DNA from: JBBTTE01 sp038064395 | Lineage (GTDB): Bacteria > Patescibacteriota > Saccharimonadia > Saccharimonadales > UBA4665 | Direction of reading: 5' to 3' | Assembly: GCA_038064395.1 (NCBI GenBank) | Contig: JBBTTE010000002.1 | Location: 1 to 64,000 of the forward strand | DNA length: 64,000 nucleotides | Shown: positions 10,901 to 16,871 of the stretch, piece by piece | How positions within the stretch are numbered: the stretch's first letter is position 1 | How the letters are laid out: each line of letters begins with the position of its first letter | Program-made: the position numbers and the translations under genes | Notes under the pieces: generated by a model | Databases searched by the model: none | The model's input: only the letters and a program-made list of their open reading frames with translations | Told to the model about the DNA's origin: nothing

Positions 10901-11038
10901 AAGTAGTGGCACCATCTTGAGGCCACGCTCATAGTTCTTCTGTTCACGGAAGACTTTGCGGGTCTGCAAGAAGACAATCGGTGCTGCCACAACGAACATC
11001 ACAAAGATCGTTACTAGGATAAAGATAAGTGTCCCCAT
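7982..11038 (-). CDS. Membrane-anchored VirD4/HerA-like ATPase (type IV secretion coupling family)
   Basis: A 1018-aa ATPase of the VirD4/TraG/HerA superfamily, probably a DNA or protein translocation motor. An N-terminal membrane segment (LIFILVTIFVMFVVAAPIVF) is followed by a soluble region of about 350 aa, then the motor: Walker A in VVGQTGTGKSTYLENL (about residue 413), the VDPHGD motif, and Walker B in LYVDEFQNFSTDSF, with a later glutamine-containing ANQF motif typical of the family. The final ~250 aa are low-complexity Pro/Ala/Ser/Thr and acidic. No relaxase, VirB6 or other secretion subunit is nearby, so the partner system is unclear. Such lone long ATPases recur in CPR genomes. It is transcribed with the two small genes upstream. 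Confidence 0.85.
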   Translation of the reverse strand: MGTLIFILVTIFVMFVVAAPIVFLQTRKVFREQKNYERGLKMVPLLIHLPPPSDDTDVGNRDVRDVADETISKAQLIYDIIASTLQKDFKSAFYGERHFAFEIVGTQGFVYFYAAVPVALLEIVKQAINSAYPSARLEEVNEHNIFSPVGRVSGTLGGELNLKESFAYPIATYQDLKRDSMQALLNALGTLGKEDGAGIQILIRPAHPSWRKTAQEVASKKRKGHKSFSGGGLAKDLATAFVKPPEGGGDGEPKKPELSNMEQSTLDAIDEKTRHAGYEVAIRLVASSNITQRAQAILSNIVGSFQLYDAPGKNGFKYTPAKDIDGLITSYIMRFFPQEHNKNILNSVELATLFHFPDESSIPTSQLARQDSKQVDGPRNMPEQGLLLGYNLFRGAKKPIRLDIGDRQRHMYVVGQTGTGKSTYLENLALQDMLSGNGFAFVDPHGDVAERLLAMVPKERTEDIIYFSPADMDYPMGLNLFEFNNPDQKDFLIQESLNMLQKLYDPQQQGIMGPRYEHIFRNAALAIMADPDGGTFVDVPKLFRDPKFLQQKLQHVTDVNVRDFWMKEYPASQRSNDAGEVNSWFVSKFGAFLSNEMMRNIIGQTKSAFDLRDIMDNKKILLVNLSKGRTGDLNSKLLGMVFVMKFQAAAMSRSDVPEDDRVDFSLYVDEFQNFSTDSFATIMSEARKFHLNLIVANQFTTQLTTEIRDAVFGNIGTIVSFRIGQNDVESLGQYFQPTFDGDDLLRVPNYNTIVRTLINGVPTQPFSMITLPALGTPNMRLSMALKQLSAAKYGRPKATVDREITERMTKADATVPAARPASPLGGAPIAGAQPTSAAAPAPQALQPTPAAPKSGSSFLDEWLHKRKTGVVSSSKPATTVSPTKVGAPEATSTPKITKHQSRTALPDPVGADEDAVSTRPFQSGGGLAGDPLAATQQPGKDEDPKHRNISSNELEQSEVSEIAAELKQELDTPAKAVEEAPIKKTEHTIDLESGDGDTIIIGRDGTFQQAEGSAEVKS

Positions 11039-11043
11039 TTGAC

Positions 11044-11457
11044 CTACTGACTTAGTTTTATGGTCTTACCGTAGCGCTTCTTCATATAATCCGCCTTAAC
11101 CACCGTTAATTCCTCACTCTGCTTATGAGGATCATCTCTGGTGGTTTCGACTATATGCTTGGCCTTGTTGACCCATTCTTTCTCAATAAGATCCCCGTCA
11201 TCATCAACTTGAGGCAAGCCGGCTGTAGCTGGGGTGGTAGCTTGGGGTACAGCGGCAGGCAAAATCGGTGGAGCTGGCAACGGTATAGCTGAGGCAGCTC
11301 CAGAGGAAGCAGCTTGAACGGACGGAGACCGCTCCGATGCGGCTGGTGCCATTTCGGCAGGTTGGGTTGCTGATTCGGCTCCATTTGGCGCTGACAACGG
11401 CTCCGCCACCGATGGTGACAGTTCAATTCCAGGCGCTTCGTTACTATGCGGATTCAT
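11044..11457 (-). CDS. Small Pro/Ala-rich protein next to the VirD4-like ATPase
   Basis: A 137-aa protein whose first ~90 residues are low-complexity Pro/Ala/Ser and whose last ~45 are a conserved-looking charged helix (EKEWVNKAKHIVETTRDD ending in KRYGKTIKLSQ). There is no membrane segment. Its stop codon lies 5 bp before the ATPase start, so it is cotranscribed and perhaps translationally coupled. A partner or adaptor role for the ATPase is a guess from position. Confidence 0.65.
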   Translation of the reverse strand: MNPHSNEAPGIELSPSVAEPLSAPNGAESATQPAEMAPAASERSPSVQAASSGAASAIPLPAPPILPAAVPQATTPATAGLPQVDDDGDLIEKEWVNKAKHIVETTRDDPHKQSEELTVVKADYMKKRYGKTIKLSQ

Positions 11458-11511
11458 AAGCTGTATTATACAGCTTGGTTGAACTTGATGATAGGTGTTT
11501 TAGGCCAAGTT

Positions 11512-11883
11512 TTAGGCTCTGGCGCTGGTTTTGCCCATTTGCAGGTACAAACCATACAAATAAGCCAAAATCACCAGAGGTAAGAGTACGAAGATGTCTC
11601 GGGAGTTAAGTTGACCAATCGATTGCAGAGCTATAAGACCGGCTATTAGTCCGGTAGCCGAAGCCGCCAGTCGCCGTTTGTTCTTAATCGATAAGCCATA
11701 CAGCTTAGATAGGGTAAGAATTCCGCCTACCAGATTATAAATAGTTGCTACAAGTAGCAAAAAACCGATCATTAGCATCAGAGACGGTACAGCTTGGGCA
11801 TCCGTGAGTCCAAATACTAAGAAATCGGCTATTAATAGACAGATTAGTTGTCGAACGTGTTTGTTACGGGCTATGGATCGCAT
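11512..11883 (-). CDS. Small multi-pass membrane protein, 123 aa
   Basis: Unrecognised integral membrane protein with about four hydrophobic helices (ICLLIADFLVFGLTDA, PSLMLMIGFLLLVATIYNLV, a short Ala/Leu-rich one, DIFVLLPLVILAYLYGLYL). It is the first gene of the minus-strand run leading to the VirD4-like ATPase. An AAAGGAAT ribosome binding site precedes the ATG. The 320 nt upstream form a structured transcribed leader or separate RNA, so expression may be controlled there. Confidence 0.65.
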   Translation of the reverse strand: MRSIARNKHVRQLICLLIADFLVFGLTDAQAVPSLMLMIGFLLLVATIYNLVGGILTLSKLYGLSIKNKRRLAASATGLIAGLIALQSIGQLNSRDIFVLLPLVILAYLYGLYLQMGKTSARA

Positions 11884-11889
11884 TCATGA

Positions 11890-12197
11890 TTCCTTTGTTC
11901 CTTTCTGGTGAGGTATTGCCTTCAGGCAGAGGCCTTTGTTGTTCGCTTATGTAACAATTGCGTGGCAAACAGCGGCAAACATTGAACTTAGGTGCTGAGG
12001 CGACAAATCCGCTTATATAAATTAGACTATTGAAGCGCTTGCCGCCTGCAGCTTGACTGACCGCTCTAATAGCCTTTAGGGCTAAATAGAGCGACGTATT
12101 TGGTTTGCAAGTCCGCCCCCGCGAGGGCTTCTACGACCATGGCCGTATTCGTGTGAGGCTTTTGGTTTGAATTGTAGTTTTTGTTTTTGTGACTTAC
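11890..12197 (-). ncRNA. Putative structured RNA or long leader, function unknown
   Basis: A ~310-nt minus-strand stretch with no credible ORF lies between a strong promoter and the membrane-protein gene at 11883. It opens with an A-rich unpaired region, then has a GC-rich hairpin (GCCC-loop-GGGC, around 12115-12128), a long hairpin with GCTCTA/TAGAGC arms at 12063-12093, and a hairpin with GCC/GGC arms close to the gene start. It somewhat resembles the middle of a tmRNA (CGTAAGTC followed by an A-rich tract), but it lacks the tRNA-like ends. I therefore leave it unnamed: either a regulatory leader or an independent RNA processed upstream of the gene. Confidence 0.4.
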
Positions 12198-12204
12198 GCT
12201 CATT

Positions 12205-12233
12205 ATCCTAGCACGGCAAGCCCCTTTTGTCAA
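12205..12233 (-). promoter_or_regulatory. Strong promoter, TTGACA-N17-TAGGAT
   Basis: On the minus strand a perfect -35 (TTGACA, 12233-12228) and a -10 TAGGAT (12210-12205) have the ideal 17-nt spacer. It would start transcription near 12197 into the structured region. The promoter at 29828-29856 has exactly the same two boxes and spacer. Confidence 0.65.
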
Positions 12234-12374
12234 TCCGCTTATGCATTCTTATTTGTTGTCTTAGCGAGCATTTGGTGGTTCAAAATAGCGTGTTCAGTGC
12301 CCCGCTTCTGCCTTCCTAGTGGCTCAGCTCAAAAGTTATGCACAGGTTTATTTATCTTTTAAGCATAATTACTG

Positions 12375-12403
12375 TTGACGGCTTTTTAGGTATTCTATAA
12401 GAT
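12375..12403 (+). promoter_or_regulatory. Promoter, TTGACG-N17-TAAGAT
   Basis: TTGACG at 12375-12380 and TAAGAT at 12398-12403 are separated by 17 nt. Transcription would begin near 12410 and meet a hairpin terminator at 12542-12580 before comM, so it looks like the promoter of a short RNA and of comM through read-through. Confidence 0.6.
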
Positions 12404-12409
12404 ACGTAT

Positions 12410-12580
12410 AGCGCTTGAACAAATTAAGTGCTCAAAAACAAAAAGCTCTCTGGGGATGACGATTTCTCGCAAGTCGTTATCCCACTAAGGAAAAACAAAC
12501 CCTTAACATTCAAAAGCAAACAAAAACATTAAATTATCGTTAAAACACCTTGTCCCTAACCGGACGAGGTGTTTTACTTT
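12410..12580 (+). ncRNA. Putative short RNA with intrinsic terminator upstream of comM
   Basis: About 170 nt run from a good promoter to a strong terminator. The terminator pairs AAAACACCT-GTCC (12542-12555) with GGAC-AGGTGTTTT (12562-12575) and is followed by a T-rich tract. Upstream are two hairpins: GCGCTT/AAGTGC near 12412-12433, and GGGATGACGA pairing with TCGTTATCCC near 12454-12484. Long A/C-rich single-stranded stretches separate them. No ORF or known riboswitch class is recognised. It could be an attenuating leader for comM or a free-standing small RNA. Confidence 0.45.
12542..12580 (+). terminator. Intrinsic terminator before comM
   Basis: A 13-bp stem with one bulge and a 6-nt loop is followed by TTTTACTTTTAG. 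It lies 45 bp before the comM start, so it must either end the short RNA or be regulated to allow comM expression. Confidence 0.7.
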
Positions 12581-12624
12581 TAGCCTACTAACGTGCGGTG
12601 CGGGCATCTTAATGGGTAAAGCTT

Positions 12625-14151
12625 ATGAGTGCTACAGTTCAGGGCATAATATCAACTGGATCTAGTGGAACAATCGTCGATATTGAGTGTCATCTGTCTA
12701 ATAACCTGCCAAATATAGTAATTGTGGGCTCCGCAAGCAAGGCAGTCGATGAATCTAGAGAGCGTATCAGGGGTGCATTCGCAACTAGCCGTATAATGCT
12801 ACCTCGCAAGAGAGTCATAATTAACCTCGCTCCGGCCGATGTTCCGAAGTCCGATAGCGGGTTCGACCTAGCCATTGCCGTAGCGATACTGCTGGCTGAT
12901 GGTCAGGTCACTGTTCCGCTTGATGATTCTCAAGCTTTTGTCGGGGAGCTTGGCCTCGACGGCAGTACCCGCGCTGTCCGTGGCATCATCGGCAAGATCA
13001 TGGTTGGTCGCCAGGCTGGCATTAAGACCTTCTTCATACCTACCGATAATCTTGCCCAGGCCTTACTAGTGCCTGATGTCTCACTGATAGCGGTAGAGAG
13101 TCTGGGTCAACTCTACGGCCACCTGTCTCAAGGCTTGCCTCCTACGATCGTTGCGACCTGCGAGGGCAGCTTCCGAGCCACTGTCGAACATCGAACTGTT
13201 CACCAGCCAAGCCTGAGCGAAGTCGTTGGCCAGTTTCAAGCCAAGCGCGCTCTAGAAATAGCGGCCGCGGGTGGACACAACGTGCTATTCAACGGCCCGC
13301 CAGGCACCGGCAAGAGCATGCTAGCCAAGGCGTTGCCCTCAATCCTGCCCCCTCTAACTCGTGAGGAAGTTCTAGAGGTCACCCATTTGCATAGCCTGTC
13401 GACTTACGACTACGACAAGATAGTCTCGGCACGGCCGTTCCGTTCGCCGCACCATAGCGCCAGTCACGTAGCTATGGTAGGTGGTGGCAACAGATTGAAG
13501 CCAGGTGAAATAAGTCTGGCTCACCGAGGTATACTATTCCTTGATGAATTACCGGAGTTTGGCCGAGAAACTTTGGAAGCCTTACGCCAGCCCTTAGAAG
13601 ACCATGTAATCAGTCTAGCTCGCGTCAATGATAGAACTGAATACCCAGCTAGCTTTAGTCTAGTCGCCACCGCTAACCCCTGCCCATGTGGTTATTACGG
13701 CATACCTGATGAATGTCATTGTTTGCCCTACGAAATGACCCGTTATCGCAACCGCTTATCTGGACCAATCCTCGATAGAATCGATATCTACAGCGAAGTT
13801 CATGAGATCGACCATAACAAGCTTTTTGAACAAGAAAACGACATCTTATCAGACGATGTAATCCGTCAGCGAGTCTTAGATGCTCGCCAGCTACAAGCCC
13901 AACGCTATGGCAGCCTGACTAAGCTTAACTCTCATATGAGCCGTTTAGACATTAAGCGGTTAGGCCGGCTCGAGCCCGAAGCCACCAAGGCAATCAATGA
14001 TGCAGCCAAGAGCCTGAAGTTATCTGCCCGTGGCCACATTCGCACCGTCAGAGTTGCCCGTACAATTGCTGATCTAGAGAATTCCTCCAGCATAACCGAG
14101 CCGCACATCACCGAGGCCTTGGCTTACTGCAAGAACAGGTTCAAGTCTTGA
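12625..14151 (+). CDS. comM: YifB/ComM family Mg-chelatase-like AAA+ ATPase
   Basis: A 508-aa protein of full family length. The N-terminal ChlI-type domain contains PNIVIVGSASKAVDESRERI and a conserved LAPADVPKSDSGFDLAIA stretch. The AAA+ core has Walker A GPPGTGKSMLAK (about residue 231), Walker B GILFLDELPEF and the sensor region, then a Cys-rich loop (CPCGYYGIPDECHC) and the C-terminal Mg_chelatase_C helical domain. ComM is known as a branch-migration helicase that helps integrate transformed DNA. This matches the DNA-uptake potential of the type IV pilus locus in this window. The ribosome binding site is weak. Confidence 0.93.
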   Translation: MSATVQGIISTGSSGTIVDIECHLSNNLPNIVIVGSASKAVDESRERIRGAFATSRIMLPRKRVIINLAPADVPKSDSGFDLAIAVAILLADGQVTVPLDDSQAFVGELGLDGSTRAVRGIIGKIMVGRQAGIKTFFIPTDNLAQALLVPDVSLIAVESLGQLYGHLSQGLPPTIVATCEGSFRATVEHRTVHQPSLSEVVGQFQAKRALEIAAAGGHNVLFNGPPGTGKSMLAKALPSILPPLTREEVLEVTHLHSLSTYDYDKIVSARPFRSPHHSASHVAMVGGGNRLKPGEISLAHRGILFLDELPEFGRETLEALRQPLEDHVISLARVNDRTEYPASFSLVATANPCPCGYYGIPDECHCLPYEMTRYRNRLSGPILDRIDIYSEVHEIDHNKLFEQENDILSDDVIRQRVLDARQLQAQRYGSLTKLNSHMSRLDIKRLGRLEPEATKAINDAAKSLKLSARGHIRTVRVARTIADLENSSSITEPHITEALAYCKNRFKS

Positions 14152-14227
14152 ACTGCGCCAGCCCTAACCCCACCTGTAGCGACCCACTTCGCAAATCTAG
14201 TCCACCTTTGGTTGTGGGTTGCAGTGA

Positions 14228-14290
14228 CCATATAAGATCGCTAGCAATTCCATATAAATTTTATAGGGATCTTATAGGGAATTTATATGG
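14228..14290. promoter_or_regulatory. Operator array: five CC(A/C)TATAA half-sites
   Basis: Five copies of an 8-bp half-site occur in 63 bp: CCATATAA at 14228 and 14250 in direct orientation, then inverted as TTATAGGG at 14261 and 14272 and TTATATGG at 14283. The outermost pair is extended to a longer inverted repeat (TGACCATATAA/TTATATGGTCA). The last site covers the start codon of the ribbon-helix-helix gene at 14287. RHH proteins bind such arrays cooperatively, so autorepression is the natural reading. Confidence 0.65.
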
Positions 14291-14466
14291 TCACTAGGGT
14301 AACGACTAAGATCATTACTGTATCAATCACCTCAGATTTGCTGAAGGAGATAGATGAAGCGGCCAAAGCTAGTTATGAATCACGCAGCGATTATCTTAGG
14401 CGATCGGCCATCATGCGACTTAAAGACCAGAGAATGACCAAGTGGCCACAAGCAGAAGTAGGTTGA
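14287..14466 (+). CDS. Small ribbon-helix-helix (CopG/Arc-type) DNA-binding protein, 59 aa
   Basis: A 59-aa RHH regulator. The strand segment KIITVSITSDLLKEID is followed by two helices with EAAKASYESRSDYLRRSA, the classic RHH pattern. It closely resembles the RHH protein at 44786 (shared ..DE.AK..Y.SRS.Y.R). The start codon is inside the last operator half-site and there is no clear Shine-Dalgarno, so the mRNA may be leaderless or nearly so. It sits alone between comM and infC; no toxin gene follows, so an antitoxin role is not supported. Autoregulation is likely. Confidence 0.75.
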   Translation: MVTRVTTKIITVSITSDLLKEIDEAAKASYESRSDYLRRSAIMRLKDQRMTKWPQAEVG

Positions 14467-14491
14467 CCTCTGATGTCCCATCTGTTAGAAT
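14463..14491 (+). promoter_or_regulatory. Promoter of infC-rpmI-rplT, TTGACC-N17-TAGAAT
   Basis: TTGACC (14463-14468) and TAGAAT (14486-14491) have a 17-nt spacer. Transcription would start near 14498, giving a leader of about 33 nt before infC. The -35 overlaps the stop codon of the RHH gene. Confidence 0.7.
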
Positions 14492-14530
14492 GCTTGTACC
14501 TTTGGAATATCAATTTAAGGAGACGAACTT

Positions 14531-15100
14531 ATCGCCAAATACACCCGCCTGAATGATCAAATTCGGGCACCAAAGCTGCGAGTCATCGATGAAGAAGGCA
14601 AGCAGTTAGGAGTTTTGACCAAGCAGGAGGCCCTCGCGCTAGCGCAGGAACGTGATTTGGATCTGGTGGAGATTTCACCGGACGCAGATCCACCGGTTTG
14701 CAAGATAGTCGACTGGGGCAAGTTCAACTACCAGCGCACTAAGCAGCTGCAGAAGAACCGCAAGACCTCCAAGACCCTTGATATGAAGCAAATCCGCTTC
14801 GGACTCAAGATCGGGGCACATGATCTGGCGATCAAGATGAACAAAGTCACCAAGTTCCTAGAGGCTGGCCACAAGGTCAAGATTACACTGTTCTACAGGG
14901 GTCGTGAGCAAGCTCACAAGGAGATCGGCTTCACGATCGCCCAGAGAGTTATCGAAGACTTCGGTGATACAATAATAGTAGATCAACAGCCTCAACTGGC
15001 TGGCAGACAATTAAGCTTCGTCGTAAGAAGCAGTGGCAAGAAACCCGCACCAGCAGTGGTCGAGGCAACCACAGAAGGAGAATCAGATGCCAAAACTTAA
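14531..15100 (+). CDS. infC: Translation initiation factor IF-3, with an AUC start codon
   Basis: IF-3 binds the 30S subunit and checks the start codon. The protein is 189 aa, with the conserved N-domain (KYTRLNDQIRAPKLRVIDEE), linker and C-domain (MKQIRFGLKIGAHDLAIKMN). I place the start at ATC 14531: an ideal AAGGAG lies 8 nt upstream, an in-frame TAA lies just before it, and no ATG, GTG or TTG occurs before the conserved N-terminus. The first standard codon in frame (TTG 14615) would delete the first 28 residues, including conserved sequence. A rare initiator is known for E. coli infC (AUU) and allows autoregulation. The last 14 nt overlap rpmI. Confidence 0.92.
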   Translation: MAKYTRLNDQIRAPKLRVIDEEGKQLGVLTKQEALALAQERDLDLVEISPDADPPVCKIVDWGKFNYQRTKQLQKNRKTSKTLDMKQIRFGLKIGAHDLAIKMNKVTKFLEAGHKVKITLFYRGREQAHKEIGFTIAQRVIEDFGDTIIVDQQPQLAGRQLSFVVRSSGKKPAPAVVEATTEGESDAKT

Positions 15101-15281
15101 GACACATAGCGGTACCAAAGACCGCGTCAAGGTGAGCAAGAACGGCAAAGTCCGTGTCGGCCACGCCAACATGAACCACTTTCTTAGTAAGAAAAGTGGC
15201 GGTCGCAAGCGTTCACTACGTGGTCTAACCACTCGTAGCGGTGCCATGGCCCGTAACATCAAGAAGAATCTAGGAGTTTAG
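15087..15281 (+). CDS. rpmI: 50S ribosomal protein L35
   Basis: The 64-aa sequence MPKLKTHSGTKDRVKVSKNG with the basic SGGRKRSLRGL region is typical of bL35. The ATG at 15087 is chosen because of the AGAAGGAG ribosome binding site and the universal MPKLKT start. It overlaps the infC end by 14 nt and rplT follows after 3 bp, the standard infC-rpmI-rplT order. Confidence 0.95.
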   Translation: MPKLKTHSGTKDRVKVSKNGKVRVGHANMNHFLSKKSGGRKRSLRGLTTRSGAMARNIKKNLGV

Positions 15282-15284
15282 ATA

Positions 15285-15626
15285 ATGAGAGTTAAGAGAG
15301 GCGTCGCAAGTCACGCCAAGCACAAGAAAATCCGCAAAGCTACTAAAGGCTTTAGCCACCCTAACCGTGTCAGTATCAAGCGCGGCCGTCAAGCCGTAAC
15401 CAAGTCCCTGCAGTTCGCTACCCGCGACCGCAAGAACCGCAAGCGATCTTTCCGCCAGGTTTGGAACACCCGCATCAACGCCGGTGCTCGTCTTAACGGC
15501 ACAACCTACAGCAAGCTGATCGCTGGTCTTAAGAAGGCCAACATCACTCTAGACCGCAAAGTTCTCTCCGAACTAGCCGTCAACGAGCCAGCTTCTTTCA
15601 CCGCTGTCGTCAAAGCCGCCAAGTAA
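15285..15626 (+). CDS. rplT: 50S ribosomal protein L20
   Basis: A 113-aa bL20 with the typical start (MRVKRGVASHAKHKKIRKAT) and conserved RDRKNRKRSFRQVWNTRINA. In several bacteria L20 represses its own operon by binding the mRNA; no matching site is obvious here. The gene ends at the bidirectional terminator shared with rnpB. Confidence 0.96.
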   Translation: MRVKRGVASHAKHKKIRKATKGFSHPNRVSIKRGRQAVTKSLQFATRDRKNRKRSFRQVWNTRINAGARLNGTTYSKLIAGLKKANITLDRKVLSELAVNEPASFTAVVKAAK

Positions 15627-15640
15627 GAAACGGCCTAGAA

Positions 15641-15673
15641 AAATAAAAACCCTCGAGAAGAGGGTTTTTATTT
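15641..15673. terminator. Bidirectional terminator between rplT and rnpB
   Basis: An inverted repeat (AATAAAAACCCTC and GAGGGTTTTTATT around a GAGAA loop) has A-tracts on one side and T-tracts on the other, so it can end both the plus-strand rplT operon and the minus-strand rnpB transcript. Confidence 0.85.
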
Positions 15674-16027
15674 GGCCAGATTATCTGTAAGCCGGGTTCT
15701 GTCGAGACTGATCATCTATCTAGGCCTGTCGTTGCCGGCAGGCTCGAGCGGTTCTTGTGATGAAGCCTTGTCGGGAAACTTCGGGCTTTAGGCCCGTAAG
15801 GTTCCATCTCCTTGCAGCAGGCAGGGTTTACCATTTCTCCGCGTCACCGCGGACAAACGCGGGCTCTTACCCCGCTCTTTTCACCCTTACCACCGAAGTG
15901 GCGGTATTGTTTCTGTGGCACTTTCCCTAAGGTTGCCCTCGGTCGCCGTTAGCGACTGCCCTTCCCTTTGCTGCCCGGACTTTCCTCGAACGTTTGGAAC
16001 GTTCGCGATCAGTCAATAATCTGGCCA
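15673..16027 (-). ncRNA. rnpB: RNase P RNA (class A)
   Basis: The catalytic RNA of RNase P, about 355 nt on the minus strand. The 5' part has the conserved GGAAAGTCCGGGC (P4 region, near 15973) and the 3' part has ACAGAACCCGGCTTA. The two ends pair in a perfect 12-bp P1 helix (TGGCCAGATTAT with ATAATCTGGCCA), which sets the boundaries. Several GC-rich hairpins between them match the specificity domain. It ends at the terminator shared with rplT. Confidence 0.95.
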
Positions 16028-16067
16028 AGACCTATTATACCACCTCTGTTGAAGAACCATAAATGGT

Positions 16068-16760
16068 TTAGGCGTTGGTGGAGAGGTGTTCGTCGAGAGC
16101 ACGGTTCACAGCCGCATCAGCCAACTTATTAAACTCACGTGGAACGTGGGTGAAACTAACATGTTCGAACTTAGGAATAAGCTGCTTGATAGCATCGTGA
16201 ATTGGCCATAGATCACGGTTCTTGACCTTGAAGATGCCCTTCATCTGATTGACAACTAGCAGGCTGTCCATGTAGGCTTCGACTTCACGGACACCCATCT
16301 TGACGCACTCTTCTAGTGCCAGCTTGAGGGCAGTATATTCGGCCTGGTTATTGGTGGTAACGCCGAGGTAGACGCCTTTGTCGACCAGCACATTGTCTTC
16401 CATATCTAACACCACGAAGCCACTGGCGCTCGGACCAGGATTGCCCCGCGAACCGCCATCACCGAAGATCTTAACCTTGTCTGGGTGAGCGTTTGGGTCA
16501 CGTGATTGTTCGCCTTGAGGAGCCTCGCCAGAATAGGCAGCGTCAATAGCCTGCGACATCTCACGGTCCTTGTCAGTTATGTTCTGGTCGCCTTCGTGAG
16601 TAATTAACCAGATCTGTACCACGCTCCATTCGTTCTCCCAACGGGGGTGGTGTTGATATTCTTCGGCGATTTCAGCCACCAAAGTCATGAAGGCCCAAGC
16701 TTCCTTGAAGTCTTCGAAGTTGAATTGTTTGTATAGTCCGTGTTTGGTTTCTTGCCACAT
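16068..16760 (-). CDS. Fusion of pterin-4a-carbinolamine dehydratase and RNase HI
   Basis: A 230-aa two-domain protein. Residues about 1-75 look like pterin-4a-carbinolamine dehydratase (PCD/DCoH): the active-site HHP lies in EEYQHHPRWENEW, and the second His in LITHEGDQNITDKD keeps the family TH..xxT..D pattern. Residues about 95-230 are RNase HI, with the acidic residues in FGDGGSRGNPGPS, NNQAEYTALKLALEE, AYMDSLLVV and the terminal FNKLADAAVNRAL. The start at 16760 (MWQETKHG) fits the PCD domain; a -10-like TAAGAT lies 7 nt before it. PCD normally recycles or dehydrates pterins and RNase HI degrades RNA in RNA:DNA hybrids, so the pairing is odd. The gene stands alone, divergent from the exporter. 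Confidence 0.85.
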   Translation of the reverse strand: MWQETKHGLYKQFNFEDFKEAWAFMTLVAEIAEEYQHHPRWENEWSVVQIWLITHEGDQNITDKDREMSQAIDAAYSGEAPQGEQSRDPNAHPDKVKIFGDGGSRGNPGPSASGFVVLDMEDNVLVDKGVYLGVTTNNQAEYTALKLALEECVKMGVREVEAYMDSLLVVNQMKGIFKVKNRDLWPIHDAIKQLIPKFEHVSFTHVPREFNKLADAAVNRALDEHLSTNA

Positions 16761-16871
16761 GATTACTATCTTAGCACGCCGAAGAGAGCGCCGAAGATAA
16801 CTCCTTGGATTTATGATCAAAAACAAGTAGAATTATGTCATTAGAGGCGAAAACTTAAGAGGGAGAAAATC

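Noticed and set aside
11890..12197. tmRNA gene
   Set aside because: There is a CGTAAGTC-plus-A-rich stretch as in tmRNA, but no 5' acceptor strand with the usual TTCGAC, no T-arm (TTCGA) and no matching CCA end on either strand.
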